DNA of 61,186 nucleotides from NCBI GenBank assembly GCA_015272515.1, contig JACYLN010000031.1:1-61186 (forward strand). The letters run 5' to 3'. The position numbers were made by a program, and so were the translations under genes. The notes beneath the pieces were generated by a model. It did not search any database. It saw nothing but the letters and a program-made list of their open reading frames with translations, and was not told the DNA's origin. Position 1 is the stretch's first letter; the number at the start of each line of letters is the position of its first letter. Positions 16,913 to 26,662 of the stretch are shown here, in pieces. The DNA comes from Leptolyngbyaceae cyanobacterium C42_A2020_001 (GTDB lineage Bacteria; Cyanobacteriota; Cyanobacteriia; Leptolyngbyales; Leptolyngbyaceae).

Positions 16913-19900
16913 TCAAGTTGGAAACGTAATGATAAAAGTAGTTTGGTTGGAGCCACTTTCTACCGCGATCGCGGCTCCCAGATGATCGACTAACTTTTTC
17001 ACTAATGCCAGCCCAATGCCAGTTCCCCCATATCGCCAGGGGTCATTATTGGGGATGCGGTAAAAGCGATCGAAGATGCGGGGAATTTCGGTATCAGGAA
17101 TTTCGACCCCGGTATTGGTTACGCCAATTTGCAATCCTTCTTCCCCGGCGTTGGCAAACACAATAATGGATTCACCAGCAGGTGTGTACTTACAAGCGTT
17201 GGTTAACAACTCGTTGAGAATCTGTCCCAGGTGCGCCAGATCCGTTACTAAGGGCGGCAACCCATCCGGTAGCTGGAGTTCCAGGGTTTGTTCCTGGTTG
17301 CGAATACGCTCTGAAAATGGCTCAACTGCGTAACTAATCCAGATTTTGGGCTGCACTGTGGAAAGCATCAAGGGTTCAGTTTCAGCATCTAATCGGGACA
17401 ACTTCAGGAGGTTATCGATTAATTCAATTTCGCGATCGCATTCCGTCTGCAAAATCTCAAAATACTGGCGGGCAGAGCCGGAAGAGGCATCCAATAGCCC
17501 CAACGGACGCAGCACAATCTCCAACATCTGAATTCCCATTTTGATACTTGCCATGGGGGTGCGAAGTTCGTGGGAGATGGTGCTGAGAAAATCGTCTTTA
17601 AGGCGGTTGAGCCGTTCTAACTCAGTAACCTGGGCTTGAGCTTCCTGATACAAACGGGATTGACGCAGAGCGATCGCGCATTGATTGGCAATTTGCTCTA
17701 CCAGCCGAATTTCTACATTGGTAAAGATGCTGGCAACGGGCTTGAATAACCACAAATCACCCAATACTCCTTGATCATCAAAAATGGGACACGCCAGAAT
17801 TGTGTGATCTTGTTCAGCTGGGCGGTGTGGGTTGGGCACTGCTAAGCAAAACTGACAGTACTGCGCCTGAAAAAGCTGTGTATAAACGTCGGCGGCAAGT
17901 TCTTGTGAAATCTGAAAGTGGGGATTTGTGGCCGCCAGGCTAGGAGAAACTGCGTATTCATGAGCAATCACACCTGACTGCAAATCAGAACTGTAGAGCG
18001 CCGCGCCGCAATATTGAACACCCAACTCCTTCCCTAACTCTGCAACAACGGTTTGCAAAATTTGGTTTTCATCTAAAGAGTCACGCACTTTATCGGTAAT
18101 TCGCTTCAGCAGTGCCTCATAGCTCAGGGCTTGTTGCAGTTGGGCGGTTCGCTCTAGCACTTGCCCTTCCAGGTTTGTATTAAGCCGTTGCACTTCGGTG
18201 TATAGCTGCGACTGATGGATGGCGATCGCCAGTTGATCGGCGATCGCGCTAATCAGGTCTATTTGCCAGTCTTGCCAAACAAACGGTTGCTCATGCCGGA
18301 TCAGGCTAATTTGCCCCCAAACGCGATCGTTGACTTGAAGCGGAACTTGCAACCAGGCTCCGGGGAAAGTTTCTGCCAAAATCTGGCTAAATTCATCCTC
18401 TAAAGCGCTGGCGTTATCAACCCGCAAAATTTCCCTGCGTTTAATCACCGCCGTTTGCGGATTCCCTTCGTCGGGAATTTCTAAACCCAGATAGGCAGCA
18501 GCTTGAGCTGGATTTTGGCAGTAAGTTGCCAGGTGCACCCAAACGCTCTGCTCTGGAAAGTATTGAAGGATGGTGGCTTGATCAACTTGTAAGAGTGTCC
18601 CAATTTCGGAAACAGCCGTATTGAAGATGGTGTTTAGGTCGAGCGAGTTGCGAACTGCCTGTATTACTCGGTTGAGAGACTGTTCTCGTTGGGCAAGTTG
18701 CTGCGTTTGTTGATAAAGCTGGCTTTGTTGAATGGCGAGTGAGAGCTTGGCAGAGAGCCGTGTCAGAAAGTCAACTTCCCAGGATTGCCAATCTCTAGGA
18801 GCGGCACATTGCTGCACTGCCATTAATCCCCAAAGCTGTTCTGCTTCCAGAATGGGAATTACTAAGTTTGCTTGAATTTGATACTCACGGAGTAAGGCAA
18901 CAAAGCAATCGGCTAAACCAGAAGTTTGAATGTTGCTGACAATACTCACTTTGCCGCGAGCAAAGGGTAGGATGCAGGCTTCAGTTGCGAGGCAGGGATC
19001 ATAAATTTGCTGCCCCAGCATGGAAGTCCAGCCAGGTTCCATCGACTCGACAATCACAAATCCGCTCCAGTTCGCCTCAAACCGATATAGGACTACGCGA
19101 TCGGCATGGAGAATTTGCCGCACCTCGTTTACGGCAGTGTGGAGAATGTCGTTGAGTTCCAGTGATTCGCGGATGCGTTGGGTGATGACTCCGAGTAATT
19201 GTTCTCGCTCTGCTTGCAGGCGTAGTTCTTCTTCTACTTGTTTGCGATCGGTGATGTCGCGGCTGATGCTGAGAATGGTGATGACGCTGCCATCTTGGGC
19301 AAACTCTGGCACGATGCGGGATTGGAAGTATCGCAGTCCGTTGAGCGTGACTGCGTCAAATTCAATGGTTTGCTCTTGTTGGGTGGTAAACACCTCGTAC
19401 AGTTTTTCCTCCCAAAATGCAACGAGGTTTTCTGGCATTCCCATTTCTCGATTGGTTTTACCGAGAAAGGCGGTGGCAGGAATTCCGGTGACTTCTTCGA
19501 TGGAGGAGTTGATGTAAAGGTGGCGCAGGTTGCGATCGAATCGGGCAATCACATCGGGTGAGTTTTCAACCAGGGCGCGAAATTCTTCTTCTTGTTGGTA
19601 GCGGAGTTCTTCGGCTCGTTTGCGTTCGGTGATGTCTTGAAATACCAGGACTCCTCCCAAAATTTCCCCTTGACGGTTGCGAATGGGGGTAGCGGAATCG
19701 CCGATCGCCCGCTCAATGCCATCTTTAGTTCGCAGGATGCATTGCTCTGGCAAATTCACCAGTGTTCCTTCTTGCATGGCACGCAGCAGGGGATTGGCGA
19801 TCGCTTCCTGCGTTTCCGAGTTCACCAGATCTAAAATTTGAGCCGCAGAAACGCCCAATGCTTCGGATTGCTGCCAACCTGTTAGCGCTTCTGCAACTGG

Positions 19901-20374
19901 ATTCATGAAGGTGACCCGTCCATCGCGATCGGTGATAATGGTGCCGTCGCCAATGCTGGTCAGGGTGGTGGTTAACCACTGCTCTGTTTGTTCTAGTTGT
20001 TTTTCTAAGCGATGTCGTTGCAGGGCAATTCTGATGGCGGTAATCAACTCAGTTTGGTTGAAGGGCTTGACCAGATACCCAAACGGTTCTGTGGCGATCG
20101 CTCGTTGCAGAATTGCATCTTCCGTATTTGCACTTAAGTAGATTACGGGAATCCCGAACTGTTGATGAATTTGTTCAGCCGCTGTAATCCCATCGATTTC
20201 CCCTCGTAAATAAATATCCATAAAGATTAGATCGGGGTGCAAATCATTGGCAAACTGAATGGCTTCCAAACCTGTTTCTGCGATCGCCAAAATCTCATGT
20301 TCCGACCGTTCTAAGAAATCCCGAATGCTTTGAGCGGCAACTAATTCATCTTCAACGAGTAGGATTCTTGCCAT
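16913..20374 (-). CDS. Hybrid sensor histidine kinase (REC-PAS-PAS-GAF3-HisKA-HATPase)
   Basis: A 1153-residue cytoplasmic hybrid. A receiver (1-120, with LIFMDIYLRGEIDG and LVKPF) precedes two PAS domains (about 130-250 and 260-390), then three GAF domains (about 400-550, 570-720 and 740-905), a coiled linker, HisKA with SHELRTPM, and a full HATPase domain (LLTNACKYTPAG, TNTGVEIPD, GTGIGLALV). All catalytic boxes are intact, unlike the neighbouring kinase. GAF1 holds DPCL and a later Cys-Phe but not the Cys-His of bilin lyase-type sites, so chromophore binding is doubtful. The ATG at 20374 was preferred over a TTG at 20398. It leads a minus-strand run with anmK. Confidence 0.92.
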   Translation of the reverse strand: MARILLVEDELVAAQSIRDFLERSEHEILAIAETGLEAIQFANDLHPDLIFMDIYLRGEIDGITAAEQIHQQFGIPVIYLSANTEDAILQRAIATEPFGYLVKPFNQTELITAIRIALQRHRLEKQLEQTEQWLTTTLTSIGDGTIITDRDGRVTFMNPVAEALTGWQQSEALGVSAAQILDLVNSETQEAIANPLLRAMQEGTLVNLPEQCILRTKDGIERAIGDSATPIRNRQGEILGGVLVFQDITERKRAEELRYQQEEEFRALVENSPDVIARFDRNLRHLYINSSIEEVTGIPATAFLGKTNREMGMPENLVAFWEEKLYEVFTTQQEQTIEFDAVTLNGLRYFQSRIVPEFAQDGSVITILSISRDITDRKQVEEELRLQAEREQLLGVITQRIRESLELNDILHTAVNEVRQILHADRVVLYRFEANWSGFVIVESMEPGWTSMLGQQIYDPCLATEACILPFARGKVSIVSNIQTSGLADCFVALLREYQIQANLVIPILEAEQLWGLMAVQQCAAPRDWQSWEVDFLTRLSAKLSLAIQQSQLYQQTQQLAQREQSLNRVIQAVRNSLDLNTIFNTAVSEIGTLLQVDQATILQYFPEQSVWVHLATYCQNPAQAAAYLGLEIPDEGNPQTAVIKRREILRVDNASALEDEFSQILAETFPGAWLQVPLQVNDRVWGQISLIRHEQPFVWQDWQIDLISAIADQLAIAIHQSQLYTEVQRLNTNLEGQVLERTAQLQQALSYEALLKRITDKVRDSLDENQILQTVVAELGKELGVQYCGAALYSSDLQSGVIAHEYAVSPSLAATNPHFQISQELAADVYTQLFQAQYCQFCLAVPNPHRPAEQDHTILACPIFDDQGVLGDLWLFKPVASIFTNVEIRLVEQIANQCAIALRQSRLYQEAQAQVTELERLNRLKDDFLSTISHELRTPMASIKMGIQMLEIVLRPLGLLDASSGSARQYFEILQTECDREIELIDNLLKLSRLDAETEPLMLSTVQPKIWISYAVEPFSERIRNQEQTLELQLPDGLPPLVTDLAHLGQILNELLTNACKYTPAGESIIVFANAGEEGLQIGVTNTGVEIPDTEIPRIFDRFYRIPNNDPWRYGGTGIGLALVKKLVDHLGAAIAVESGSNQTTFIITFPT

Positions 20375-20689
20375 AAAAGTAAGGTTCCACTGACTCAAAT
20401 CAGCAGTTCTAAAAATACTATTGTTGCTAGATTGAGCGAATACTGTACAGAGAGTAATTCAGGAACTTTGTTTTAGTGGCGAATACGTGACACAAACTAT
20501 TAGTTCCCTGAAAACCCTTGAAACATTCAGTTCCCAAGAAGCTGGGGGGCAGGTCACAAGTGTGGATGCACGTTGAGCAAAACCTGACTTATTCACTGGC
20601 TCAATTCAACAGAAGCGCTGAACTAAAACGCTGTTCACCAGCCAAGCCGATTTGAAAATACGAATATACCAGAATTGGCAGGAGTTCCG

Positions 20690-22120
20690 TCAAGCAGCTT
20701 TCCAGGTGCCATGAAAACTGATGGGCACGATCGCAGGAAGTGCCAGACGACACATTGGCTCATCCTCTAAACGGCGACTGTCAAAAATCCACAACTCGCT
20801 ACGATTCTGGCGGCTGTTATACAACACAACCAAAATCCATCCCTGCGCTGGGTTGGTGGCATCGGGTGCGTAAATTGGTTCGTTGACGTAGCTGCGATCG
20901 CCTAAATTTGCCTGGGTGAGGGTGCCAGTGTGATGATCGAACCGGGCGATCGCGTCATACACCTCTGTCTGAATATCGGTTGTGGTTCTGTGAACTGTGA
21001 GGTAGGTGTAGCGGGAGGGTTGTCCTACTTCGTGGGGATGGCTAATCGGAAACTCGCAACTTTGGCTGAGGATTTCTTGCATTTCCAGAACTTTGCCACT
21101 CTGGGGAGCGAGGCGTAACTGCCAGAGTGTGGCTTTGGCAAACGTTTGGATTGTTCCTGTGGCAACTTCTTTGAGGCGCTGATTGGTTTGGAAATCGGGA
21201 TAGCGAGCCATTGTGATCGAGATCGAACCATCCGGCAACTCATATCCGTTGCCAAAATGCCATTGATACCAGGGGACTGTTGTGGTGCGGCTTACCGCTT
21301 CTAGCGTGTCTCGATCAATCACTAAAATTTCAGTTCCTAGTTCTGGTTGCCATTCCATTGCATCGCTGAAGCTCTTAAGCCGCGCCAATACTGGAAGCAC
21401 CTGAATCCGCACGGGAGGGATACAAAAGACCAGATACCGACCCGCGATCGCGCAATCGTGAATCAGCGGTAACCCATTGATAGGAATTGAATTTTGCTGT
21501 CGCAGAGTGCCAGTAGCATCGCTGCGATAAAGATTTAGCGTTGTTTGCCGACCGATGACTACTCCAAAATTGTAAATGTCCCCGGTTTGAGAGTCGCATT
21601 TGGGATGAGCGGAGAAATTACGTCCTTGTAAGCCATTGAGATCTTCTAGTCCAATAGTTTCGAGTGTTTTTAGATCCAGTGCATGAGGCATTCCGCCTTC
21701 CCACAACGCCAAAAGCTTATCGGGCAAGGCTAATACGGAGGTATTTGCCACATTTTTCACGTCTTTGTTGAAACGCGTCCATAGTGGACCAGGTGGCAGC
21801 ATCCCGTAGTTGGCAAAGATGTAATGTCCGGCTTTTGCTTCTTCCTGAAATCCCTGTGTTTGAATGTAGCGATACAGCCCAACTGCGCCGACATCAGTGA
21901 AATGAACGCCTAAGATTCCACCATCGCCATCAAACCAGTGCCCAACTCGCAAACCACTGCGCTCTAGCTGAGCTGGACCGTTGCGATAAAGGGAGCCTCG
22001 CAACCCAGACGGAATTTCTCCTGAGAGAGCTTCTAATGAAACTGGACCAAATTCCTGGGCTGGAGTCAGGACTCCGCTTGCCCAGGCTGGAGTTTGAGTA
22101 GGTTGTAAGGTGTTGATCAT
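20690..22120 (-). CDS. Carotenoid oxygenase (RPE65/apocarotenoid-15,15'-oxygenase family)
   Basis: A 476-residue non-haem iron dioxygenase that cleaves carotenoids or apocarotenals. The four iron-binding histidines of the seven-bladed propeller are all found: His172 in SAHPK, His221 in LIHDC, His288 in WHFGN and His470 in FHGTW close to the C-terminus. The N-terminal GSLYRNGPA and HWFDGDG motifs also match the family. No signal peptide is seen. The product may be retinal or another apocarotenoid; substrate cannot be told from sequence. It lies 160 bases downstream of the small barrel gene on the same strand. Confidence 0.92.
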   Translation of the reverse strand: MINTLQPTQTPAWASGVLTPAQEFGPVSLEALSGEIPSGLRGSLYRNGPAQLERSGLRVGHWFDGDGGILGVHFTDVGAVGLYRYIQTQGFQEEAKAGHYIFANYGMLPPGPLWTRFNKDVKNVANTSVLALPDKLLALWEGGMPHALDLKTLETIGLEDLNGLQGRNFSAHPKCDSQTGDIYNFGVVIGRQTTLNLYRSDATGTLRQQNSIPINGLPLIHDCAIAGRYLVFCIPPVRIQVLPVLARLKSFSDAMEWQPELGTEILVIDRDTLEAVSRTTTVPWYQWHFGNGYELPDGSISITMARYPDFQTNQRLKEVATGTIQTFAKATLWQLRLAPQSGKVLEMQEILSQSCEFPISHPHEVGQPSRYTYLTVHRTTTDIQTEVYDAIARFDHHTGTLTQANLGDRSYVNEPIYAPDATNPAQGWILVVLYNSRQNRSELWIFDSRRLEDEPMCRLALPAIVPISFHGTWKAA

Positions 22121-22280
22121 CGGAACGCTTGAAATGGGTCGCTGATTTCAGTATTGCGTTTATTCGCGATCGCGCCATCTAACTCATCTGAAAAAAGCCC
22201 GTTTATCTCTGTAGCCTTAGAGCGACCCAGGGTTAAAGCCAGTATTTTGATTCAGTTCAACAATTTCATCCTCCTGGCTT

Positions 22281-22676
22281 TCAGCAGTCCAAAATGATCC
22301 CCGCTGCATGGTTGGCAGAGGGATGTTGAACAGGTGCGAGTCGCCCTTCTGCTAACATTCGCCGGGTGGCTTCCTCCCAACTCGGTGGTTCTATTCCTTC
22401 CTGATGCCAGTGAACCGTCGAAGCCTCATCACACCACTCCGCTAACTTGGGCATGGCTTCGCGATGAGCACCGGATCGCATATAGTTCCGCATGGAGGTT
22501 TCATCCTGCCAAACTGTGAGCGTCCAGAAAACAGAAAAGCGTTGCTGCCGGGTGAAGGTCTTTAAATTACCGGGAGCGGCCATTGATTGTTGAGAACTTG
22601 GAATTGCATGTCTAAGAAACAACGGCAGATAGAGCCAAGAACGGAGCCGTAAACGTGTTACAGAAACGAATGCCAT
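22281..22676 (-). CDS. Small dimeric alpha/beta-barrel-like protein (DUF3291/antibiotic-monooxygenase-like)
   Basis: A 131-residue protein. SVFWTLTVWQDETSMRNYMR and GAHREAMPKLAEWCDEASTV resemble the central strand-helix of the DUF3291/ABM dimeric alpha-beta barrel families, whose members are often haem- or quinone-related oxygenases or stress proteins. No catalytic residue can be named. The start at 22676 is supported by an AGGAGG ribosome site seven bases away. A start 27 codons earlier would run into the operator region. It diverges from the padR gene over a palindrome-rich gap and is the likely target of that repressor. Confidence 0.7.
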   Translation of the reverse strand: MAFVSVTRLRLRSWLYLPLFLRHAIPSSQQSMAAPGNLKTFTRQQRFSVFWTLTVWQDETSMRNYMRSGAHREAMPKLAEWCDEASTVHWHQEGIEPPSWEEATRRMLAEGRLAPVQHPSANHAAGIILDC

Positions 22677-22749
22677 AAGGGTGCCTCCTGAATGGTGAAG
22701 GTAAAGCGATCGCGCTATAGAACGAGGAAAATCGTCGGCTAGAGAAGAG

Positions 22750-22820
22750 ATATGCATCTAGTTGCATATACTGCTAAACTGATTATATGCAATCAGTTTT
22801 ATATGTCAATAGTTGCATAT
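22750..22820. promoter_or_regulatory. Palindromic operator cluster for the PadR regulator
   Basis: Three inverted repeats lie between the divergent genes. ATATGCA/TGCATAT is at 22750-22756 and 22763-22769. AAACTGATT/AATCAGTTT is at 22776-22784 and 22791-22799. ATATGCAA/TTGCATAT is at 22785-22792 and 22813-22820. The TGCATAT core recurs and fits the A/T-rich dyads bound by PadR-type repressors. Control of both genes is inferred. Confidence 0.65.
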
Positions 22821-22856
22821 GAAGCTTTTGCCACTTTCAAATAAAGGTTCCTGTTT

Positions 22857-23402
22857 ATGTCGTTGTCCTATGCGTTGCTGGCACTGCTGACTGATTGCCC
22901 TAGTAGTGGATATGAATTGAATCGAGCGTTTGAAAAGTCAATCGGCTGTTTTTGGAAAGCCAGCCATCAGCAGATTTATCGCGAGCTAGGAAAATTAGAA
23001 GAGCTTGATTGGGTCAACGCTGAACTCGTTCCGCAACAGGGCAAACCTGACAAAAAGATTTACAGCATCACAGATCTGGGGCGACAGGAACTTACAGTCT
23101 GGATTACGCAGCCCTGCACTATTTCGCCAGTAAAAGAAGAAATCTTGGTCAAACTATTTGTGGGTAATTTGGTTGAGCCAGAGGTATTACGAACCCATCT
23201 AAAAAACCATCGTCAACGCTACGAAGAACGGTTGGCGCTGTATCGCATGATTGAAGCAAAGGGATTTTCGGATGTGCAGCGTCTTTCAGTCGAAGATCAT
23301 TTTCGCTATCTCACATTACGTTGCGGCATTCGAGATGCAACCAGTTGGATTGCTTGGTGTGATGAGGTGCTGGAGTATCTGGGAACGTTGGGTCATGGGT
23401 AA
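22857..23402 (+). CDS. PadR-family transcriptional regulator
   Basis: A 181-residue PadR/Vir-like regulator. The N-terminal winged helix (about 1-85) starts MSLSYALLALLTDCPSSGYEL and carries KASHQQIYRELGKLEELDWV and the wing PDKKIYSITDLGRQEL. The C-terminal half (90-181) is the helical dimerisation/effector part. PadR proteins usually repress phenolic-stress or multidrug genes and are released by small ligands. The adjoining palindromes suggest autoregulation and control of the divergent 131-residue gene, and perhaps of the carotenoid oxygenase beyond it. Confidence 0.88.
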   Translation: MSLSYALLALLTDCPSSGYELNRAFEKSIGCFWKASHQQIYRELGKLEELDWVNAELVPQQGKPDKKIYSITDLGRQELTVWITQPCTISPVKEEILVKLFVGNLVEPEVLRTHLKNHRQRYEERLALYRMIEAKGFSDVQRLSVEDHFRYLTLRCGIRDATSWIAWCDEVLEYLGTLGHG

Positions 23403-23571
23403 TGGAATGGGTGATGGGGATGGGGTGTAGGGAGTATGAGGATGAGGAGGTAGGCATTGGAGATTAAAGATTGAGGAGTTGGAGAATTTTGCATTTTGCA
23501 TTTCTCTCTTATCTCCTCTGCCTTCCTTCTCCCTCTAGAATCTAAAATCATCAATCTAAAAGCGTCCTGTT
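23403..23571. repeat. Low-complexity intergenic repeat
   Basis: This gap holds G/A-rich sequence with GGGTGATGGGG and GGGGTGTAGGG, then ATTTTGCATTTTGCATTT and a C/T-rich tract (CTGCCTTCCTTCTCCCTC). It is a patchwork of short simple repeats common between cyanobacterial genes. No gene or clear promoter is seen. Confidence 0.5.
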
Positions 23572-24483
23572 ATGACGAGTTTGAATTTTTGCATTGTGGA
23601 TGTGTTTGCTGAAACGAAGTATGCAGGCAACCAGTTAGCGGTGTTTACGGATGCTGGACACTTATCGACGGAGCAAATGCAGGCGATCGCGAAGGAAGTG
23701 AATTTTTCAGAGACAACCTTTATCCTGTCGCCAGAATTGTGTGAGGGTGGCTACAATGTGCGAATTTTCACGCCTGCGAAGGAGTTGCCGTTTGCCGGAC
23801 ACCCCACGTTAGGAACGGCATTTGTGTTGCAGCAGGTAGTGGTTCGGCAACCTGTAGAGCAGGTGAATTTGAATTTGCAAGTGGGGCAAATTCCGGTGAC
23901 GATCGCCTACCAAGATGCGGTTCCGGATGTGCTCTGGATGCGACCCAACCCACCGATGTTTGGGAAAACCATTGCTGCAGACGCGATCGCGCCTGTCCTG
24001 ACTTTAGATTCTCAAGAAATTGACTCGCGCTTTCCCATTCAGGAGGTTTCGACAGGGGTACCTTTTTTGATTGTGCCGCTCAAGTCTTTAGAGGCATTGC
24101 AGCGGATTCAAGTCAACACCGAACGCCTGAAGACACTAGTGGAACATCTACACGCCAAAGAGGTGTTTGTTTTTTGCCCAGAAACGCGCGATCCCGCCAA
24201 CCACTTTAGCGCTCGCATGTTTGCACCCCTACTGGGAATTCCTGAAGACCCGGCAACGGGGTCTGCCAATAGCTGTTTTGCGGGCTATTTGGTGGAACAT
24301 GGGGTGCTGGGCAGTGGGGCTACCCTTGCGGTATCTGCAAAGCAGTGCGCGGTGCGGGTTGAGCAGGGCTATGAAATGGGTAGACCGTCGCTGCTGTTGC
24401 TAAAGGCAGAAAAAACCAATGGGCAAATTGTCGTATCAGTGGGTGGCAAGGTGGTGTTGGTAGCGAGAGGTGAGTTTGTTTAG
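23572..24483 (+). CDS. PhzF-family epimerase/isomerase
   Basis: A 303-residue protein of the PhzF fold (diaminopimelate epimerase-like double hot-dog barrel). The catalytic glutamate is Glu47 in NFSETTF. PFAGHPTLGTAFVL and DPATGSANSCFAGYLVEHG are the two phosphate/carboxylate-binding loops. Members catalyse isomerisation, most famously in phenazine synthesis, but no other phenazine gene is present, so a metabolite-repair or unknown isomerase role is more likely. The stop codon directly abuts the stop of the MBOAT gene on the opposite strand. Confidence 0.9.
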   Translation: MTSLNFCIVDVFAETKYAGNQLAVFTDAGHLSTEQMQAIAKEVNFSETTFILSPELCEGGYNVRIFTPAKELPFAGHPTLGTAFVLQQVVVRQPVEQVNLNLQVGQIPVTIAYQDAVPDVLWMRPNPPMFGKTIAADAIAPVLTLDSQEIDSRFPIQEVSTGVPFLIVPLKSLEALQRIQVNTERLKTLVEHLHAKEVFVFCPETRDPANHFSARMFAPLLGIPEDPATGSANSCFAGYLVEHGVLGSGATLAVSAKQCAVRVEQGYEMGRPSLLLLKAEKTNGQIVVSVGGKVVLVARGEFV

Positions 24484-25974
24484 TTAGAAATCAAAGTAGA
24501 TGTAGGGTAAAGCGCCTTGTGGAGCTAGTAGCCAAACTGCAAATAGGCAGGCAGGCACCAGCATTAACTTCACGTTCCAGTTGAGTTGGAGTTTGAGGAT
24601 GCGATCGAAACTGTAGGCGATAAACATCACGGCGACAATCAGTCCTAGCAATAGCCAAACCTGCAATGGTTGTAAGCCGATCGCTTCCAGGTAAACTTTT
24701 TGGGAAAACTGGGCATCGGCGGGATGTCCAATTAACCGAGTGAAGACTAACCAGGAATCTTTTAAGTTGGGTAATCGAAAGAAAATCCACGTAGTGAAAA
24801 CCATTAGTTGGGTAAGTACCCAGGCAATTAAAATCCCAGATGGCTTTTGCCAAAACGACTTTAGGCGTTCAACCCGGTTAGAAATCGCATCAGTTAAGCG
24901 ATGAATCACTAACGCCACGCCATGCAGTAAGCCCCAGACGACAAACCCCCAGGCGGCTCCATGCCAGATACCCGCGATCGCCATGACAATTAGCAAATTC
25001 CAACAAGTACGGAACAAACCCCGCCGCGAGCCACCCAACGGAAAATACAGGTAGTTCCGCAGCCAGTCGCCCAGAGTCATGTGCCAGCGCCGCCAAAAAT
25101 CGGCAATGCTAGTTGTGAGATACGGAAAGTTGAAATTTTGTGGCAAGTGGAAACCCAGCAACACTGCAACCCCGCGCGCCATGTCTACGTAGCCGCTAAA
25201 GTCCAGGTAAAGCTGAAGTCCATAGGCAAAGGTTGCTAGCCAGAGGTCACCACTGCCTGCCCGCTGCATATTTTGAAAGCTCAGGTCTACTAAAATGCCA
25301 ATGTTGTCTGCCAGTAACCCTTTTTTGATAGCACCACAGGCAATCAGCCATAATCCTTCGGCAATGCGATCAATTGTGGGGCACTTCTGCGTTTGCATCT
25401 GAGCCGCGATCGCATGGTAGCGCGTGATAGGACCCGACAATAGCTTGGCGAAAAAGAGTTTGTATGCCGAAAACTTGAGGAACTGGGGAGCGGCAGGTGC
25501 CCCCCGGTACACATCCACCAGATAGGCAATGCATTCAAAACAGAAGAAACTGAGGCCGATCGGGGCAATTAAATTTTCGCTAGTCCACCCTGCGATCGCT
25601 TCTGCTGGTGCCCAGCCAAACGCCTGTCCCACCGTATTTAGCGTAAATGGCACATATTTAAAGCTAAACAGCAGCAGCACATTTAGCCCAATCCCAAACC
25701 ACAGCAACCGCAGCCGTCGCCGATTCCAATCTTCCTGGGCAAATTGCCAGTCATCTACGCGCCAATCGGGTGGTAGAGCCAGCGATCGCCCAATGTGGTA
25801 ATTAATCCAGGTGCCCGCCAACAGCAACGGCACATATTGCACCTGAAACGAGGCATAAAACACCAGGCTGGCAATCACCAACAGCCCCATCTTCCGCTGG
25901 GGGTCGTCTACCGACCAGTAGAGAGTGATGACGCACAACAGGAACAACGCAAATGGAATAGAAATAAAATTCAT
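24484..25974 (-). CDS. MBOAT-family membrane O-acyltransferase (AlgI-like)
   Basis: A 496-residue polytopic membrane protein of the AlgI/DltB branch. Around ten hydrophobic spans are visible from LFLLCVITLYW at the N-terminus to VPACLFAVWLL at the end. The family signatures are DFSGYVDMARGVAVLLGF, WRRWHMTLGDWLRNYLYFPL and the catalytic histidine in IAGIWHGAAWGFVVWGLLHG. AlgI-type proteins pass acetyl groups across the membrane to exported polysaccharide, usually with an SGNH/AlgX-like partner. None is encoded beside it here. The likely substrate is a cell-surface glycan. Confidence 0.92.
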   Translation of the reverse strand: MNFISIPFALFLLCVITLYWSVDDPQRKMGLLVIASLVFYASFQVQYVPLLLAGTWINYHIGRSLALPPDWRVDDWQFAQEDWNRRRLRLLWFGIGLNVLLLFSFKYVPFTLNTVGQAFGWAPAEAIAGWTSENLIAPIGLSFFCFECIAYLVDVYRGAPAAPQFLKFSAYKLFFAKLLSGPITRYHAIAAQMQTQKCPTIDRIAEGLWLIACGAIKKGLLADNIGILVDLSFQNMQRAGSGDLWLATFAYGLQLYLDFSGYVDMARGVAVLLGFHLPQNFNFPYLTTSIADFWRRWHMTLGDWLRNYLYFPLGGSRRGLFRTCWNLLIVMAIAGIWHGAAWGFVVWGLLHGVALVIHRLTDAISNRVERLKSFWQKPSGILIAWVLTQLMVFTTWIFFRLPNLKDSWLVFTRLIGHPADAQFSQKVYLEAIGLQPLQVWLLLGLIVAVMFIAYSFDRILKLQLNWNVKLMLVPACLFAVWLLAPQGALPYIYFDF

Positions 25975-26168
25975 GGGACGGTTATCTCAGATAGCCCGAT
26001 CTCAAATGGCAGCTTAAACGGGAAGATTATAGTGAAAGTCTACGGATTGAGCACAAATTTTCCCTTAATTATTTGCAACGTTCTGTAAATCATTCATCCG
26101 GAAGATTCACGTCATAATCTGGTTCCTCTTCCCACTGCGTTGATACACTAAACACTGTATTCCACCCA

Positions 26169-26660
26169 ATGGTGCTGCCCGTGTTAGATGAACAAGCCAA
26201 GAAAGTGATGCTGCGTAAGATTCCTCACGGACTTTACATCTGTGGGGTAAAAGATGGCGACGAGGTCAACGGCTTTACTGCAAGTTGGGTGATGCAAGCC
26301 TCTTTTGTGCCGCCGCTCATCGTGAACTGCGTCAAAAACGACTCGAAATCTCACGCGATGATCAAATCCAGTGGTGTATTTGCCCTCAGTTTTCTAGAAG
26401 CGGGGCAGAAGGAGATGGCGCAAACCTTCTTCAAACCACAGCGACGAGTCGGTAACAAGTTTGAAGACGTGGAGTTTTACACGGGTGAAACTGGTTGCCC
26501 AATTATCTCCGATTCCCTCGGTTATGTGGAATGTCGCGTTGTGGGGGCGGTTGAGCATGGGGACCACACTGTGTTTGTGGGTGAAGTGATCGCTTCAGGT
26601 ATTCACCGCGAGGGCGACCCACTGTTGCTGGAAAGTACAGGCTGGCAGTACGGAGGTTAG
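26169..26660 (+). CDS. Flavin reductase-like FMN-binding protein
   Basis: A 163-residue split-barrel flavoprotein of the flavin reductase-like family. The FMN-binding core is GLYICGVKDGDEVNGFTASW (residues about 21-40), followed by SFVPPLIVNCVKNDSKSHAMI and GVFALSFLEAGQ. Cyanobacterial flavodiiron proteins carry such a domain at the C-terminus, but here it stands alone and may reduce free flavin or bind FMN for another oxidoreductase. It forms a tight pair with the MIF-like gene, which starts two bases after its stop. Confidence 0.85.
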   Translation: MVLPVLDEQAKKVMLRKIPHGLYICGVKDGDEVNGFTASWVMQASFVPPLIVNCVKNDSKSHAMIKSSGVFALSFLEAGQKEMAQTFFKPQRRVGNKFEDVEFYTGETGCPIISDSLGYVECRVVGAVEHGDHTVFVGEVIASGIHREGDPLLLESTGWQYGG

Positions 26661-26662
26661 CA

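Noticed and set aside
23572-24483. Phenazine biosynthesis gene cluster
   Set aside because: PhzF-family proteins are widespread and no other phenazine gene is present.
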